From Thermaceae bacterium (GTDB taxonomy: Bacteria > Deinococcota > Deinococci > Deinococcales > Marinithermaceae), in the NCBI GenBank assembly GCA_027061845.1, contig JAMOVS010000037.1, positions 1 to 56,377 of the forward strand: 56,377 nt of DNA. The letters run 5' to 3'. The position numbers and the translations under genes are program-made. Positions 22,464-33,416 of the stretch are shown in pieces. The notes under the pieces are model-generated. The model saw only the letters and a list, made by a program, of their open reading frames with translations, had not been told where the DNA came from and did not search any database. Position 1 is the first letter of the stretch, and every line of letters begins with the position of its first letter.

Positions 22464-23818
22464 GGCACGGTCTTCTCCTCGTCGGCGAGGGTGCGGGCCA
22501 GCTTCCCCACGTCTCCGGCCCCCAGGGTGATCAGGAGGTCGCCCTCGTCCAGGGTTTCCGCCAGGTAGCGAAGCGCCTCCTCCGGTTCCAGGTAGCGGGC
22601 GTTGGCGCCCAGTTCCCGGGCCCGCTCGGCCAGCGCCCGGCCGCTGACGCCGGGGAGGGGCTCCTCGCCGGCGGCGTAGACCTCGAGCACCAGGGCCTCG
22701 TCGGCCAGGCGGAGGGCGTGGGCGAACTCGTCGAAAAAGCGGGCGGTACGGAGGTAGCGGTGGGGCTGGAAGACCGCCCGCACCCGCCGCCCCAGGCCGC
22801 GGGCGGCCTCCAGGGTGGCGGCGAGCTCGGTGGGGTGGTGGGCGTAGTCGTCGAAGATCAGCGCCCCCCCGCGTCGGCCCACCGGCTCGAAGCGGCGGCC
22901 GGTGCCCCGAAAGGCGGCGAGGCCCTCGAGGACCGCGTCCGGTGCCACCCGGAAGAGGAGCCCCGCGGCGGCGGCGGCAAGCGCGTTTTTGACGTTGTGA
23001 CGGCCGGGAACCGCGAGCGCGACCTCGCCGAGGCGGTACTCCCCGGCCCAGAGTTCGAAGCGCGTTCCGCCCGGCTGGACGGCGAGCTTTTCCGCCCGCA
23101 CCTCGCCGCGGTCGATGCCGAAGTTGAGGGCGGCGCGCTTGGGCGGGACCAGGGGGCGGAGGGTCTCGTCGCCGGCCGGGTAGACCACCATCTCGGAGGC
23201 GGCGAGCCAGGCCGCCATGGCCTGTTTCAGGGCCTCGAAGCTCGGGTGGTAGGTGGGTTTTTGGGGGTCGCCGACGTGTTCCTCCTCGAGGTTCGTGACC
23301 ACCGCGAGGTCGACCCGGGCCTTTGGAAAGCGGCGGTCGGACTCGTCGATCTCGGCCACCACCGGCCCCGCCCCGGGGCGGTAGCCGCCCCGCCAGCCCG
23401 GGACCCGGGCCCCGACCAGGGCCATCGGGTCCTTGCCGCCGGCCTCGAGCACCAGGGCCAGCATGGCGCTGGTGGTGGTCTTGCCGTGGCTGCCGCTGAC
23501 CCCCAGGCTCTTGCGGGCGGCGAGCACCCGGGCCAGGGTCTCGATCCGCCGCTCCACCGGGATCCCCCGGGCCCGGGCGGCGGCGACCTCGGGGTGGCTC
23601 TCGGGGATCGCGTTCGAGATCACCAGCAGGTCGGCGGCGGCGAGGTGGGCGGGGTCGTGCCCGCGGTGGACGGGAATGCCGCTTTGCTGCAGGCGCTCGG
23701 CGTTCTTGCCCGGGGCCAGGTCGCAGCCGCTGACCTCGGCCCCCAGGTCGAAGAGGGCCTCGGCCAGGGCGTTCATGCCCACGCCTTCGATGCCCACCAG
23801 ATGGTAGCGACGGCTCAT
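22454..23818 (-). CDS. murC: UDP-N-acetylmuramate-L-alanine ligase
   Basis: The 454-residue ATP-dependent ligase adds L-alanine to UDP-MurNAc. It has the N-terminal GIEGVGMNALAE Rossmann loop, the P-loop GVSGSHGKTTT near residue 110, and the C-terminal DDYAHHPTE motif diagnostic of MurC. Its start overlaps the murG stop by 4 nt. Confidence 0.96.
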   Translation of the reverse strand: MSRRYHLVGIEGVGMNALAEALFDLGAEVSGCDLAPGKNAERLQQSGIPVHRGHDPAHLAAADLLVISNAIPESHPEVAAARARGIPVERRIETLARVLAARKSLGVSGSHGKTTTSAMLALVLEAGGKDPMALVGARVPGWRGGYRPGAGPVVAEIDESDRRFPKARVDLAVVTNLEEEHVGDPQKPTYHPSFEALKQAMAAWLAASEMVVYPAGDETLRPLVPPKRAALNFGIDRGEVRAEKLAVQPGGTRFELWAGEYRLGEVALAVPGRHNVKNALAAAAAGLLFRVAPDAVLEGLAAFRGTGRRFEPVGRRGGALIFDDYAHHPTELAATLEAARGLGRRVRAVFQPHRYLRTARFFDEFAHALRLADEALVLEVYAAGEEPLPGVSGRALAERARELGANARYLEPEEALRYLAETLDEGDLLITLGAGDVGKLARTLADEEKTVPWR

Positions 23819-24831
23819 GCTTCCTCCTCGATGCGATCGGCGATCTTGGCGGCGCTGCCGGCAGGGTCGAAGGCCGCCAGCGCCCGCCGCATCGCCGCCC
23901 GCGCGTCCTCGTCGAGCAACTGGGACAGGGTTTCGCCGAGGTTGGCGATCGCCGCTTCCTCGACCCAGCGGGCGGCCCCGGCCTCGGCGTAGCGGCGGGC
24001 GTTCTTCCGCTGGTGGTCGCCGGCGGCGTGGGGGTAGGGGACGAGCAGCAGGGGCACCCGGTGGTAGGCGGCCTCGGCCAGGGTCATCGCCCCCGCCCGG
24101 GTGATCGCCAGGTCGGCCGCCGACCAGGCCAGCGGCCCCGCGACGAACTCCCGCACCTGGTAGCCGGGCCCGGGGGCCCGGACCTCGCCGGCGCGCCCGC
24201 GGCCGGCCAGGTGCAGCACCTGGAGCTCGCCCAGGAAGGGGGCCAGCAGCTGGGGCAGGCGCTCGTTGAAGACCCGTGCCCCCTGGCTCCCGCCCATGAC
24301 CAGCAGGGTGAGCCGGTGGGGGTCGAGGCCGAGCGCCCGGCGGGCCTCCTCCGGGGGATGGCGGGTCTCGTCGATCGGCATCCCCACCGCCCGGCCCCGG
24401 GCCGTCGGGCCCGGCATGGCCAGGAAGACCTCGTGGGCCAGCGGCGCGAGCAGGCGGTTGGTCAGCCCCAGGGCGGCGTTTTGCTCGTGCAGGAAGAGCC
24501 GGGCGCCGAGGAGCCGGGCGGCCAGGGCGAAGGGGAAGGCGGCGTAGCCCCCGGTGGCGAAGACCGCCTCGGGGCGGAGCCGGCGCGCCAGGCCCAGCGC
24601 TTGGGCCAGGCCCCGGGCGGCCTTCCCGAACTCGCCGGGGCGGAAGGCGGTGCGGTCCAGCTTGCCGGCCGGGATCCGGTGGAAGGGCAGGCGGCCCGGC
24701 ACCACCTGGGCCTCGAGGCCGTCGGCGCCCACGTAGACCACCTCGTGTCCCCGGCGGCCGAGCTCCTCGCCCACCGCCAGGGCGGGGAAGACGTGGCCTC
24801 CGGTACCGCCTCCGGTCACCGCGATCCTCAT
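23815..24831 (-). CDS. murG: UDP-GlcNAc:lipid I N-acetylglucosaminyltransferase
   Basis: The 338-residue GT-B enzyme converts lipid I to lipid II at the inner face of the membrane. N-terminal VTGGGTGGHVFPALA is the glycine-rich loop. LVMGGSQGARVFNE near residue 175 and ITRAGAMTLAEAAYHRVPLLLVPYP (shared with all MurG, here from about residue 238) form the donor site. It is coupled to ftsW and murC by 4-nt overlaps. Confidence 0.96.
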   Translation of the reverse strand: MRIAVTGGGTGGHVFPALAVGEELGRRGHEVVYVGADGLEAQVVPGRLPFHRIPAGKLDRTAFRPGEFGKAARGLAQALGLARRLRPEAVFATGGYAAFPFALAARLLGARLFLHEQNAALGLTNRLLAPLAHEVFLAMPGPTARGRAVGMPIDETRHPPEEARRALGLDPHRLTLLVMGGSQGARVFNERLPQLLAPFLGELQVLHLAGRGRAGEVRAPGPGYQVREFVAGPLAWSAADLAITRAGAMTLAEAAYHRVPLLLVPYPHAAGDHQRKNARRYAEAGAARWVEEAAIANLGETLSQLLDEDARAAMRRALAAFDPAGSAAKIADRIEEEA

Positions 24832-25868
24832 GCCGACTCCTCGGTCTGGACCGCCGCCCGGCGGGCCTCGCGGGCGGCGGCGTGCAGCAGGCCGAGCGCG
24901 ATTCCGTGGGCGATCATGGCGCTGCCACCGTAGCTCACCAGCGGCAGCGGCAGCCCGGTGGGGGGGAGGAGGCCGAGGTTGACCGCCACGTGCAGGGCGG
25001 CCTCCAGCAGGATGGTGGCGGTCACCCCCAGCGCCACCAGGCTGGTGGCCCCCTCGGTGGCGAAGGCGATCTGCAACCCCCGGCCCAGGATCAGGGTGTA
25101 AGCGAGGAAGAGCACGATCACCCCCACCGCCCCCAGCGCGAAGGCCAGGGCGGCGAAGGCGGAGTCGTTGTAGGCGTAGGGCACCGGGGGGTAGAGGGTG
25201 GCGCCGGGGCCCTGGCCGAAGAGCCCGCCCTCGTGGATGGCCTTGAGACCCTGCCGGATCTGGTAGACGTCCTCGCCGCTGAAGAACGCCTGCAGGCGCT
25301 CGAAGACGTGGGCCAGCCGGCCGGCGAAGATGCCGCTCACCGCCAGGGCGGCGAAGAGCGCCGAGGTGCCGATGGCGATCAGGCGGCGGGCCGGGACCCC
25401 GGCGGCGATGAGCAGCAGGGCGGCCAGCCCCAGCAGGAAGATGGCGCTGGTGAAGTCGGGTTGCAGCAGCACCAGCGCCGCCCCCACCCCCACCAGCCCC
25501 ACCGGCCCGGCGATCGGGTAGTCGGGGCCGTGGCGGTCGAGGTAGCGGGCCAGGTAGAGGATCAGGAAGATCTTGGCGAACTCCGAGGCCTGCAGCGAGA
25601 AGCCCTTGATGTCGAGCCAGCGCTGGGCCCCGTTGGTCAGCACGCCGAAGAAGAGGGTGGCGACGAGCAGCACCAGGCTGGTGAGGTAGAGCAGTGGCGA
25701 GGCCTGGAGCCAGAGCCGGAGCGGGGTCCGGGCCACCCCCAGGGTGATGACCAGGGCGAGCCCGGCCCGGAGGAGATGACCGGGGAGGAGCTCGGGGGCG
25801 CTCACCGCCACCGCGTTGGCCCCGAGCGCGAGCAGGAGCAGCTGGCTCATCAGGAGGAAGGGGTCCAT
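24828..25868 (-). CDS. ftsW: FtsW/RodA-family lipid II polymerase
   Basis: The 346-residue SEDS protein has about ten membrane segments. Conserved elements include NGAQRWLDIKGFSLQASEFAK near residue 78, LQPDFTSA near 135, and the C-terminal GLLPPTGLPLPLVSYGGSAM. Position between murD and murG makes FtsW (division) more likely than RodA. The start ATG 25868 overlaps the murD end by 19 nt. Confidence 0.93.
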   Translation of the reverse strand: MDPFLLMSQLLLLALGANAVAVSAPELLPGHLLRAGLALVITLGVARTPLRLWLQASPLLYLTSLVLLVATLFFGVLTNGAQRWLDIKGFSLQASEFAKIFLILYLARYLDRHGPDYPIAGPVGLVGVGAALVLLQPDFTSAIFLLGLAALLLIAAGVPARRLIAIGTSALFAALAVSGIFAGRLAHVFERLQAFFSGEDVYQIRQGLKAIHEGGLFGQGPGATLYPPVPYAYNDSAFAALAFALGAVGVIVLFLAYTLILGRGLQIAFATEGATSLVALGVTATILLEAALHVAVNLGLLPPTGLPLPLVSYGGSAMIAHGIALGLLHAAAREARRAAVQTEESA

Positions 25869-27085
25869 GCCACCTCCCGCACCGCTTCCCGGAAGGCCCG
25901 GGAGCGCTCCTGGTAGCTCTCGAACATGTCGAAGGACGCCGCCATCGGGGCCAGCAGGACGCTTCCGCTCTGCAGCCGGCCGAGCGCTTCTTGCACCGCC
26001 CGGACCAGCGCCGCCTTGCCCCTCTCCTCGATCGCGACCACCGGCACCAGGTCGCGGTAGGCCTCGGCCAGGCGGGGGCCGTCTCGGCCGATGGCGAGGA
26101 TCAACGCCACCTTTTCCTTCACCAGTTCCCGCAGCCGCTCGGGCTCGCTGCCCTTGTCCAGCCCCCCCAGGATCCAGGCGACCGGCGCCGGCGCCCGCCG
26201 GAGCGCCGCCTCCACCGCCAGGGTGCGGGTGGCGATCGAGTCGTCGATGAAGACGAGATCGCCGTGGCGGGCGAAGGCCTCGAAGCGGCCGGGTACCGGC
26301 GGCGCCTTCCCGGCGGCCTCGGCGAGCGCGGCCGGGTCGTGGGGCCGGCCGCTGAGCTCGAGGTAGGCCGCCGCCGCCAGCCGGGCCGCCTCCCGGTTGG
26401 CGGCGTCGGCGTCGGGGCCGGGGAAGAAGGGGTAGGTCCTGGCCGGCACCGCCGCCACCGCCCGGGCGATCTTCTCGTCGGCGGCGTTGTAGACCACCGC
26501 GTCCTCGGCGGTGAGGTTTTCCAGGATGCGGAGCTTGGCGCGGTGGTAGGCCGCCAGGCTCCGGTGGCGGTCGAGGTGGTCGACGCCCAGGTTCAAGATC
26601 ACCGCCACCCGCGGGCGAAAGTCCCGGATGCGCTCGAGCTGGAAGCTGGAGAGCTCGGCCACCGCCACCTCGGCCCGGTCCACCACCTCGACCAGCGGGG
26701 TGCCGATGTTGCCGCCGGCCATGGCGTTCACCCCGGCGGCCTTCAATATCTCGGCCAGGTAGTGGGTGGTCGAGGTCTTGCCGGCGGTGCCGGTGACCCC
26801 GAGGATCTCGGCCGTTCCCTCGCGCCAGGCCAGCTCGGCCTCGCCGATCACCGGCGCCTTCAGGGCCTTGAGCTTGGGGTGGTCGAGGGGCACGCCGGGG
26901 GCGGCGATTACCTCCCGGTAGCGGCCCGGCGCCGGGTCGGGGTCGGGGACGTGCCCTAAGGCGGTGGCCTCTTTAAACTCCTCGGGCCTCGGGCGGTCGT
27001 CGTAAAAGGCCGCCCGTTCGCCTCGGCGGGCGAGGAAGCGGAGCACGCCGAGGCCGCTCCTGCCGAGCCCGAAGACGAGCCTCAT
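25850..27085 (-). CDS. murD: UDP-N-acetylmuramoylalanine-D-glutamate ligase
   Basis: The 411-residue Mur ligase adds D-glutamate to UDP-MurNAc-L-Ala. Seen: N-terminal VFGLGRSGLGVLRFL, P-loop GVTGTAGKTSTTHY near residue 97, NLGVDHLDRHRS near 190, and the C-terminal LLAPMAASFDMFESYQERS. ATG 27085 overlaps the mraY stop as ATGA. The frame stays open further upstream inside mraY, but that stretch shows no Mur ligase features. Confidence 0.95.
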   Translation of the reverse strand: MRLVFGLGRSGLGVLRFLARRGERAAFYDDRPRPEEFKEATALGHVPDPDPAPGRYREVIAAPGVPLDHPKLKALKAPVIGEAELAWREGTAEILGVTGTAGKTSTTHYLAEILKAAGVNAMAGGNIGTPLVEVVDRAEVAVAELSSFQLERIRDFRPRVAVILNLGVDHLDRHRSLAAYHRAKLRILENLTAEDAVVYNAADEKIARAVAAVPARTYPFFPGPDADAANREAARLAAAAYLELSGRPHDPAALAEAAGKAPPVPGRFEAFARHGDLVFIDDSIATRTLAVEAALRRAPAPVAWILGGLDKGSEPERLRELVKEKVALILAIGRDGPRLAEAYRDLVPVVAIEERGKAALVRAVQEALGRLQSGSVLLAPMAASFDMFESYQERSRAFREAVREVAWTPSS

Positions 27086-27948
27086 AACCCCCTCCAAAGC
27101 GCCACCGCCAGGGCCACCAGGACGGCGGTCAGGGCGGCGAAGCGAAAGACGATCTTGGCCTCGCTCCAGCCCGAGAGCTCGAGGTGGTGGTGCAAAGGCG
27201 CCATCTTGAGGATGCGCTGGCCGCCGGTGGCGCGGAAGTAGAGCACCTGCGCCACCACCGACAAAAGCTCGGCGATGGGCACCGCCGCCGCCAGCGCCAG
27301 GTACCAGCCGCCGCCGCCGGCGAGCCAGTAGGCGGCGATCAGCGCCCCCAGGGCCTCGGAGCCGGCGTCGCCCATGAAGACCCGGGCGGGCGGGGCGTTG
27401 TGCCAAAGGAAGCCGAGCAGCGCTCCGATTGCCGCCGCCGCCAGGGGATCGCCGACGAAGGGAAGGAGCAGGATCGCCCCGACGCTCGCCGCCAGGCCGT
27501 CGACGCCGTCGGTGAAGTTCATCGCGTTGGCGGCGCCCACCACCACCAGCACGACGAAGAGGGTGTCGAGCGCCGGGTGGGGCAGGTAGCCGGGGTTCGG
27601 CAGCCCGTAGAGGGCGAAGGCAAAACCGGCGAGGAACTGCAGGACGAGCTTCTCCCGCGCCCTCAGGGGACGGTTCCAAAGCCGCGGCGAGAGGTCGTCC
27701 AAAAGCCCGATCAGCAGGAAGGCGAGCGCCACCCCGGCGAGGGCGGCCGGCACCCTTCCCGAGAGCAGGACCACCGCCAGCGCCGCCAGCGCCATCGGGA
27801 CCCCGGCCATGCTCGGCGTTCCCGCCTTGGCCAGGTGGCTCCGGGGGCCGTCGGTCCGCACCTGCTTGCCCAGGCCCAGGTTCCGGAGCGCCTTGATCCA
27901 GACGCCCACCAGGAACCAGGAAAGCACGAAGGCGGCGGCGATCGTCAT
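27082..27948 (-). CDS. mraY: Phospho-N-acetylmuramoyl-pentapeptide transferase
   Basis: The 288-residue polytopic membrane enzyme makes lipid I. It contains GTPSMAGVP near residue 44, the catalytic-aspartate segments GLLDDLSPRLWNR and NFTDGVDGLA, and MFMGDAGSEALG followed by HHHLELSGW near residue 255. It is shorter than the typical 320-360 residues, mainly from shorter loops. Start ATG 27948 overlaps the upstream lipoprotein stop by 4 nt. Confidence 0.95.
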   Translation of the reverse strand: MTIAAAFVLSWFLVGVWIKALRNLGLGKQVRTDGPRSHLAKAGTPSMAGVPMALAALAVVLLSGRVPAALAGVALAFLLIGLLDDLSPRLWNRPLRAREKLVLQFLAGFAFALYGLPNPGYLPHPALDTLFVVLVVVGAANAMNFTDGVDGLAASVGAILLLPFVGDPLAAAAIGALLGFLWHNAPPARVFMGDAGSEALGALIAAYWLAGGGGWYLALAAAVPIAELLSVVAQVLYFRATGGQRILKMAPLHHHLELSGWSEAKIVFRFAALTAVLVALAVALWRGL

Positions 27949-28676
27949 GGCCTTTCCTCCAGATCGTGGTCCAGGCGGACGAGCCGGTTTTCCGCGTCGA
28001 GAAGCCAGACCCCGCCGGCGTCCACCGCCAGGTCCCGGTAACGGCCGCGGCGCTCGCCGAGCCGGAGCCCGCTCAGGCTGTAGCGGAGTACGGCGGCGTC
28101 GGTGAGCAGGTAGAGGTCTTCGTAAAGTTCCCCCTTCCGGTACTCGGGGAGGGTAAAACGCGACCCCCCCGGCAGCCAGGCCTCGGGGCCCAAAAAGGCA
28201 AGCCGCTCCTGGTCGGCGACGACCGCGCGAAACCTCTCCTGGGAAAGCGGGGTTTCGTCTCGGTAGGGGTGGCCCTTCGGGTCCAGCCAGTAGACCTGGC
28301 CCCGGAAGAAGCGGGCGTCCTTCGCCGGGTAGGGAAGGAGCCCGGCGTCCTCGGTGAAGAGGCCGGCGTCAGTGCCGAGCGCCAGCCCGGGGCGGGCGTG
28401 CAGGAAGCGGGGGACGCCGGGGAGGTCGAAGACCGCGCTCAGCTCGCCGTGCTCGAAGACGTCGAGCTCGAAGGGGTAGGCCAGGTAGAGCCGGTCACCC
28501 CGGCGGTCGGCGAAAAGCGGCGGCGCCGGCAGGGGAAAGCCGCCCTCGAGCTCGGCCCAGGCCCCGACGATGCGGCCGCCGGGAACCAGCAGCACCGCCG
28601 GGGTATCGGCGGCGCGCGGGGCGCAGCCGACGAGGAGCAAAAGCAGCATGAAGAATGCCTGGAGCCTAGCCGGCAT
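27945..28676 (-). CDS. Predicted lipoprotein inserted in the dcw cluster
   Basis: The 243-residue protein has a lipoprotein signal: MPARLQAFFMLLLLLVGC with the lipobox cysteine at residue 18. The mature part shows repeated short strand patterns (DRLYLAYPFELDVFE, ALGTDAGLFTEDAG, LYLLTDAAVLRYS, GGVWLLDAENRLVRLD) suggestive of a small beta-propeller. No named family is recognised. It overlaps murF by 11 nt and mraY by 4 nt, so it is an integral part of the wall-synthesis operon and is predicted to sit at a membrane facing the periplasm. Confidence 0.8.
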   Translation of the reverse strand: MPARLQAFFMLLLLLVGCAPRAADTPAVLLVPGGRIVGAWAELEGGFPLPAPPLFADRRGDRLYLAYPFELDVFEHGELSAVFDLPGVPRFLHARPGLALGTDAGLFTEDAGLLPYPAKDARFFRGQVYWLDPKGHPYRDETPLSQERFRAVVADQERLAFLGPEAWLPGGSRFTLPEYRKGELYEDLYLLTDAAVLRYSLSGLRLGERRGRYRDLAVDAGGVWLLDAENRLVRLDHDLEERP

Positions 28677-29961
28677 CGAAGACCTCCAGGAGCTTTTCGA
28701 AGCCGAGCGCCCGCGAGGCCTTCAGGTAGACGCTGTCCCCGGGGCGGAGGTGGGCCTTGAGGAGGGTGCTCGCCTCCTCGGTGCTTTGGGCGGCGAGCCC
28801 CCCCGCGACCTCGGCCATCAACTCGGCGTAGCCGCCGACGAAGACGACGAGATCGGCGACGCGGGCGGCCTCGAGGGCGGCCCGCTGGTGGTAAAGCGGC
28901 GCCTTTTCCCCGAGCTCCTTCATCTCACCGATCACCGCGACCTTGCGCCCCGGCTGGCGGGCGAGCACCTCGAGGCCCGCCGCCAGCGAGGCCGGGTTGG
29001 CGTTGTAGGCGTCGAAGAGCACCCGGTAGGGGCCGCGCCGCTGCACCTCCATCCGGCCGGGGGGAAGCTTGAGCCCGGCCAGGCGTTCGGCCACCTCGGC
29101 CGGCGGCCGGCCCAGGAGCTCGGCCACCGCCAGCGCCGCCAGGGCGGCCAGCGCCACCCCCCGGCCGGGGTAGGGGAGCCGGACCCGCAGGTTCTGGTAG
29201 CGAAACTCGCTGGCCTCGGGCAGGAGTACCAGGTCGCGCCCGGAAAAGCGCGCCCCGGGGGAAAACCCGTAGGTCTCGGCGGCGAGGCCGAGCCGCTCGG
29301 CGAGTTCGTGCTCCGCCAGCTTGAGGGGCGCGTGGCGGAGGAGCTTCGTCTTTTCCCGGGCCACCGCCTCCAGGCTCCCCAGGCCCTCAAGGTGGGCCGG
29401 GGCGACGGCGGTGAGCACGCCCAGGGTGGGGTCGGCGAGCGCCAGCAGGTCGTCCATCTCGCCGGGGCGGTCGATGCCGAGCTCGACCACGGCGCCCTGG
29501 GGGCGGCCTAAGTGCAGGAAGAAGCGGGCCAGCGCCGGCGGGGTGTTCAGGTTGCCCTCGGGGGCGGAAAAGCCGAGCCCCTGGGCGATCGCCTCCTTGG
29601 TGCTGGTCTTGCCCACGCTGCCGGTGACCCCGATCACCGGGTTCGGGAAGCGGTCGCGGAGCGCGCGGCCGAGCCGGACGAGCGCCCGGTAGGCGTCGGG
29701 GACGCGGACGGCCCGGGGGTGGGCCTGGTCGGTGAGCAGGAAGGCCGCCCCCTTGGCCGCCGCCTCGGCCAAGAAGGCGTTGCCGTGGGTCCTGGCCCCG
29801 GGCAGGGCGACGAAGGCCTCGCCGGCGGCGAGCTCCCGGGTGTCCCAGCGGAGGTCGCGCGCCGGCGCCGCTTCCGGCCCCGGCCGCCCGCCGGTCACCG
29901 CCGCCACCCAGGCGGGGTCGAGCTTGCCCTGCGTGCTTTGAGTATGTTGAGTCATATACAC
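28666..29961 (-). CDS. murF: UDP-MurNAc-tripeptide-D-Ala-D-Ala ligase
   Basis: The 431-residue Mur ligase adds D-Ala-D-Ala to the UDP-tripeptide. It has DTRELAAGEAFVALPGARTHG near residue 46, P-loop GVTGSVGKTSTKEA near 112, ELGIDRPGEM, and FDAYNANPASL near 308, which marks MurF. GTG 29961 is preferred because AGGTGAG lies 6 nt upstream, overlapping the ftsI stop; ATG 29955 is an alternative. No murE lies between ftsI and murF, where it is commonly found. Confidence 0.94.
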   Translation of the reverse strand: MYMTQHTQSTQGKLDPAWVAAVTGGRPGPEAAPARDLRWDTRELAAGEAFVALPGARTHGNAFLAEAAAKGAAFLLTDQAHPRAVRVPDAYRALVRLGRALRDRFPNPVIGVTGSVGKTSTKEAIAQGLGFSAPEGNLNTPPALARFFLHLGRPQGAVVELGIDRPGEMDDLLALADPTLGVLTAVAPAHLEGLGSLEAVAREKTKLLRHAPLKLAEHELAERLGLAAETYGFSPGARFSGRDLVLLPEASEFRYQNLRVRLPYPGRGVALAALAALAVAELLGRPPAEVAERLAGLKLPPGRMEVQRRGPYRVLFDAYNANPASLAAGLEVLARQPGRKVAVIGEMKELGEKAPLYHQRAALEAARVADLVVFVGGYAELMAEVAGGLAAQSTEEASTLLKAHLRPGDSVYLKASRALGFEKLLEVFDAG

Positions 29962-29968
29962 AACACAC

Positions 29969-31329
29969 TCACCTAACGCCTAGCTTAGCACGATCCGGCG
30001 GCTGGCCCCAGAGGCTCAGAAGGCCGGCCGCCACGTCCTTGAACACCGGGGCCGCGAGCTTCGAGCCGTAGCGCTCCTCCGGCGGCACCTGGGGGTCGTA
30101 GAGCACCACCACCACGGTGGCCTGGGGCCGGTCGGCGGGGACGAAGCCGGCGAAGAGGGCCACCACCCGCTCGGGGTCGTAGCCCCCCTGGACGGCGATC
30201 TGGGCGGTGCCGGTCTTGCCCGCCAGGCGGTAGCCGGGGAGCCGGGCGGCGCGGGCCAGCCGGCGTTCGAGCATGCCCCGCAGCGCGCGCACCGTTTCCG
30301 GCCGGAAGACGCGCACCGAGAGCTCGGGCTCGTTGGCGTAGAGCCGCGGCGGGTGGTAGGTGCCGTCGGCCAGGGTGTTCATCGCCGCCGCCAGGTGGAG
30401 GGCGGTGACCGCGAATCCCTGACCGAAGGTGGCGTTGGCGTACTCCACCGGGCCCCAGGCCTCGAGCTCGGGGAAGAGCGGGCGGGCGGTCTGGCCCTGC
30501 AGCAGCCCGGGGTCGCTCAGGTGGAGCCGCTCGAAGTAGCGGTGCAGGGTGGACCGGGGCAGGCGCTCGGCCAGCAGGCTGATGCCGACGTTGGAGGAGT
30601 GGGCGAGGATCTCCTCCAGGGTCCAGCGCTCGGTCTTGTGCCAGCGCCAGTCGTGCACCCGCCGGTCGGCCACCTCCCGCCGGTAGGGCACCTCGATCCG
30701 CTCCTCCGGCCGGACCGCGCCGGTCTCCAGGAGCACCGCCGCGGTCAGTGCCTTGATCGTCGAGCCGGGTTCGATCAGGTGGAGGAAGGCGTAGTTGACC
30801 AGGCGGGGGTCCTCGTCGGGGGCGCCGCGGGGGCTTTGGGGGTCGAAGAAGGGGGCGTTGGCCGCCGCCAGGATGCGCCCGTCCCGGGCCAGCACCACCA
30901 CCGAGCCCCACTTCGCCTGGGCCCGCGCCATGCCGCGGGCCAGGGCCTCCTCGGCGATCGCCTGCACCCGCGAGTCGAGGGTGAGGACCACGTCCTTGCC
31001 CTGGGCCAGGACCAGGTTGCGCCGGCCCTCGACGCCGGCCAGCCCCTTGCCGTAGGTGCCGTGGGCCCGCTCGGTGTAGCCGACGACCTGTCCCGCCAGC
31101 TCGCCGAGCGGGTAGCGCCGCTCCCCCCGCCGCGGCGAGGTGGCCAGCACCGCCCCGTCGGCGCTCAGGATCCGGCCCCGGGGCTGGACCACCGGCGGCG
31201 GGGGCTGCAGGCTGGGGAAGACCTTCAGCTGCGGCAGGGTGAGGACGTAGGCGGCCCCGTAGAGGAGGACCACCAGCCAGGAGGGCAGGATGAAGAGGAT
31301 CGCCCAGACGCGGTGCAGGCCCACCCGGT

Positions 31330-31342
<13 letters not shown>
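29969..31342 (-). CDS. ftsI: Division-specific peptidoglycan transpeptidase (PBP2/3 type)
   Basis: The 457-residue class B penicillin-binding protein has one N-terminal membrane anchor (about residues 14-36), a dimerisation region, and a transpeptidase domain. The active-site motifs are S194-T-I-K197, S249-S-N251 and K376-T-G378. It cross-links septal peptidoglycan in the periplasm. The protein is shorter than the roughly 580 residues of E. coli FtsI. It overlaps the FtsL gene by 13 nt. Confidence 0.94.
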
Positions 31343-32854
<1,512 letters not shown>

Positions 32855-32877
32855 GGACCGACTCCCGATAACCCCTC

Positions 32878-32946
32878 GTGGGAAAGGTTAACACATTTTC
32901 CCACTTGGTTCTCCTTTTTTACCACAGGTCTACCCCAATTTCCCAC
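32878..32946 (-). promoter_or_regulatory. Candidate MraZ operator and dcw promoter
   Basis: On the minus strand three direct repeats occur: GTGGGAAA (32946-32939), GTGGTAAA (32925-32918) and GTGGGAAA (32904-32897). Their spacing is exactly 21 bp, or two helical turns, each time. A fourth, inverted copy lies at 32878-32885. A plausible -10 box, TAACCT, occupies 32890-32885, giving a leader of about 24 nt before mraZ. MraZ of other bacteria binds GTGGG-type repeats at its own promoter, so autoregulation is the likely use. Confidence 0.65.
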
Positions 32947-32964
32947 CGGCGGGAGTCGGCAAAG

Positions 32965-32988
32965 CAAAACCGGGCCCGAAGGCCCGGT
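32965..32988 (-). terminator. Intrinsic terminator of rnpB
   Basis: On the minus strand, ACCGGGCC and GGCCCGGT form a perfect 8-bp stem around a stable TTCG tetraloop (32988-32969), followed directly by a short T run (TTTTGC with the last stem base). It lies immediately after the 3' end of RNase P RNA and separates it from the dcw promoter. Confidence 0.85.
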
Positions 32989-32989
32989 C

Positions 32990-33357
<368 letters not shown>

Positions 33358-33363
33358 AGGTAT

Positions 33364-33392
33364 ATTTTAGCGGAAACATGGGCTTTTGTCAC
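33364..33392 (-). promoter_or_regulatory. Promoter of rnpB
   Basis: On the minus strand GTGACA (33392-33387) and TAAAAT (33369-33364) are separated by exactly 17 bp. The predicted start, about 33357, agrees with the 5' end of the P1 helix of RNase P RNA. Confidence 0.75.
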
Positions 33393-33416
33393 CCTCGGCT
33401 CGGCTAGCATGGGGCC

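Noticed and set aside
27086-27679. N-terminal extension of murD upstream of 27085
   Set aside because: The upstream part overlaps mraY in another frame and lacks any Mur ligase motif; ATG 27085 has the ATGA overlap and the conserved start.
33409-33411. ATG at 33409 as the start of the AbrB-type gene
   Set aside because: It is out of frame with the membrane protein; ATG 33417 is in frame and begins directly with the first membrane segment.
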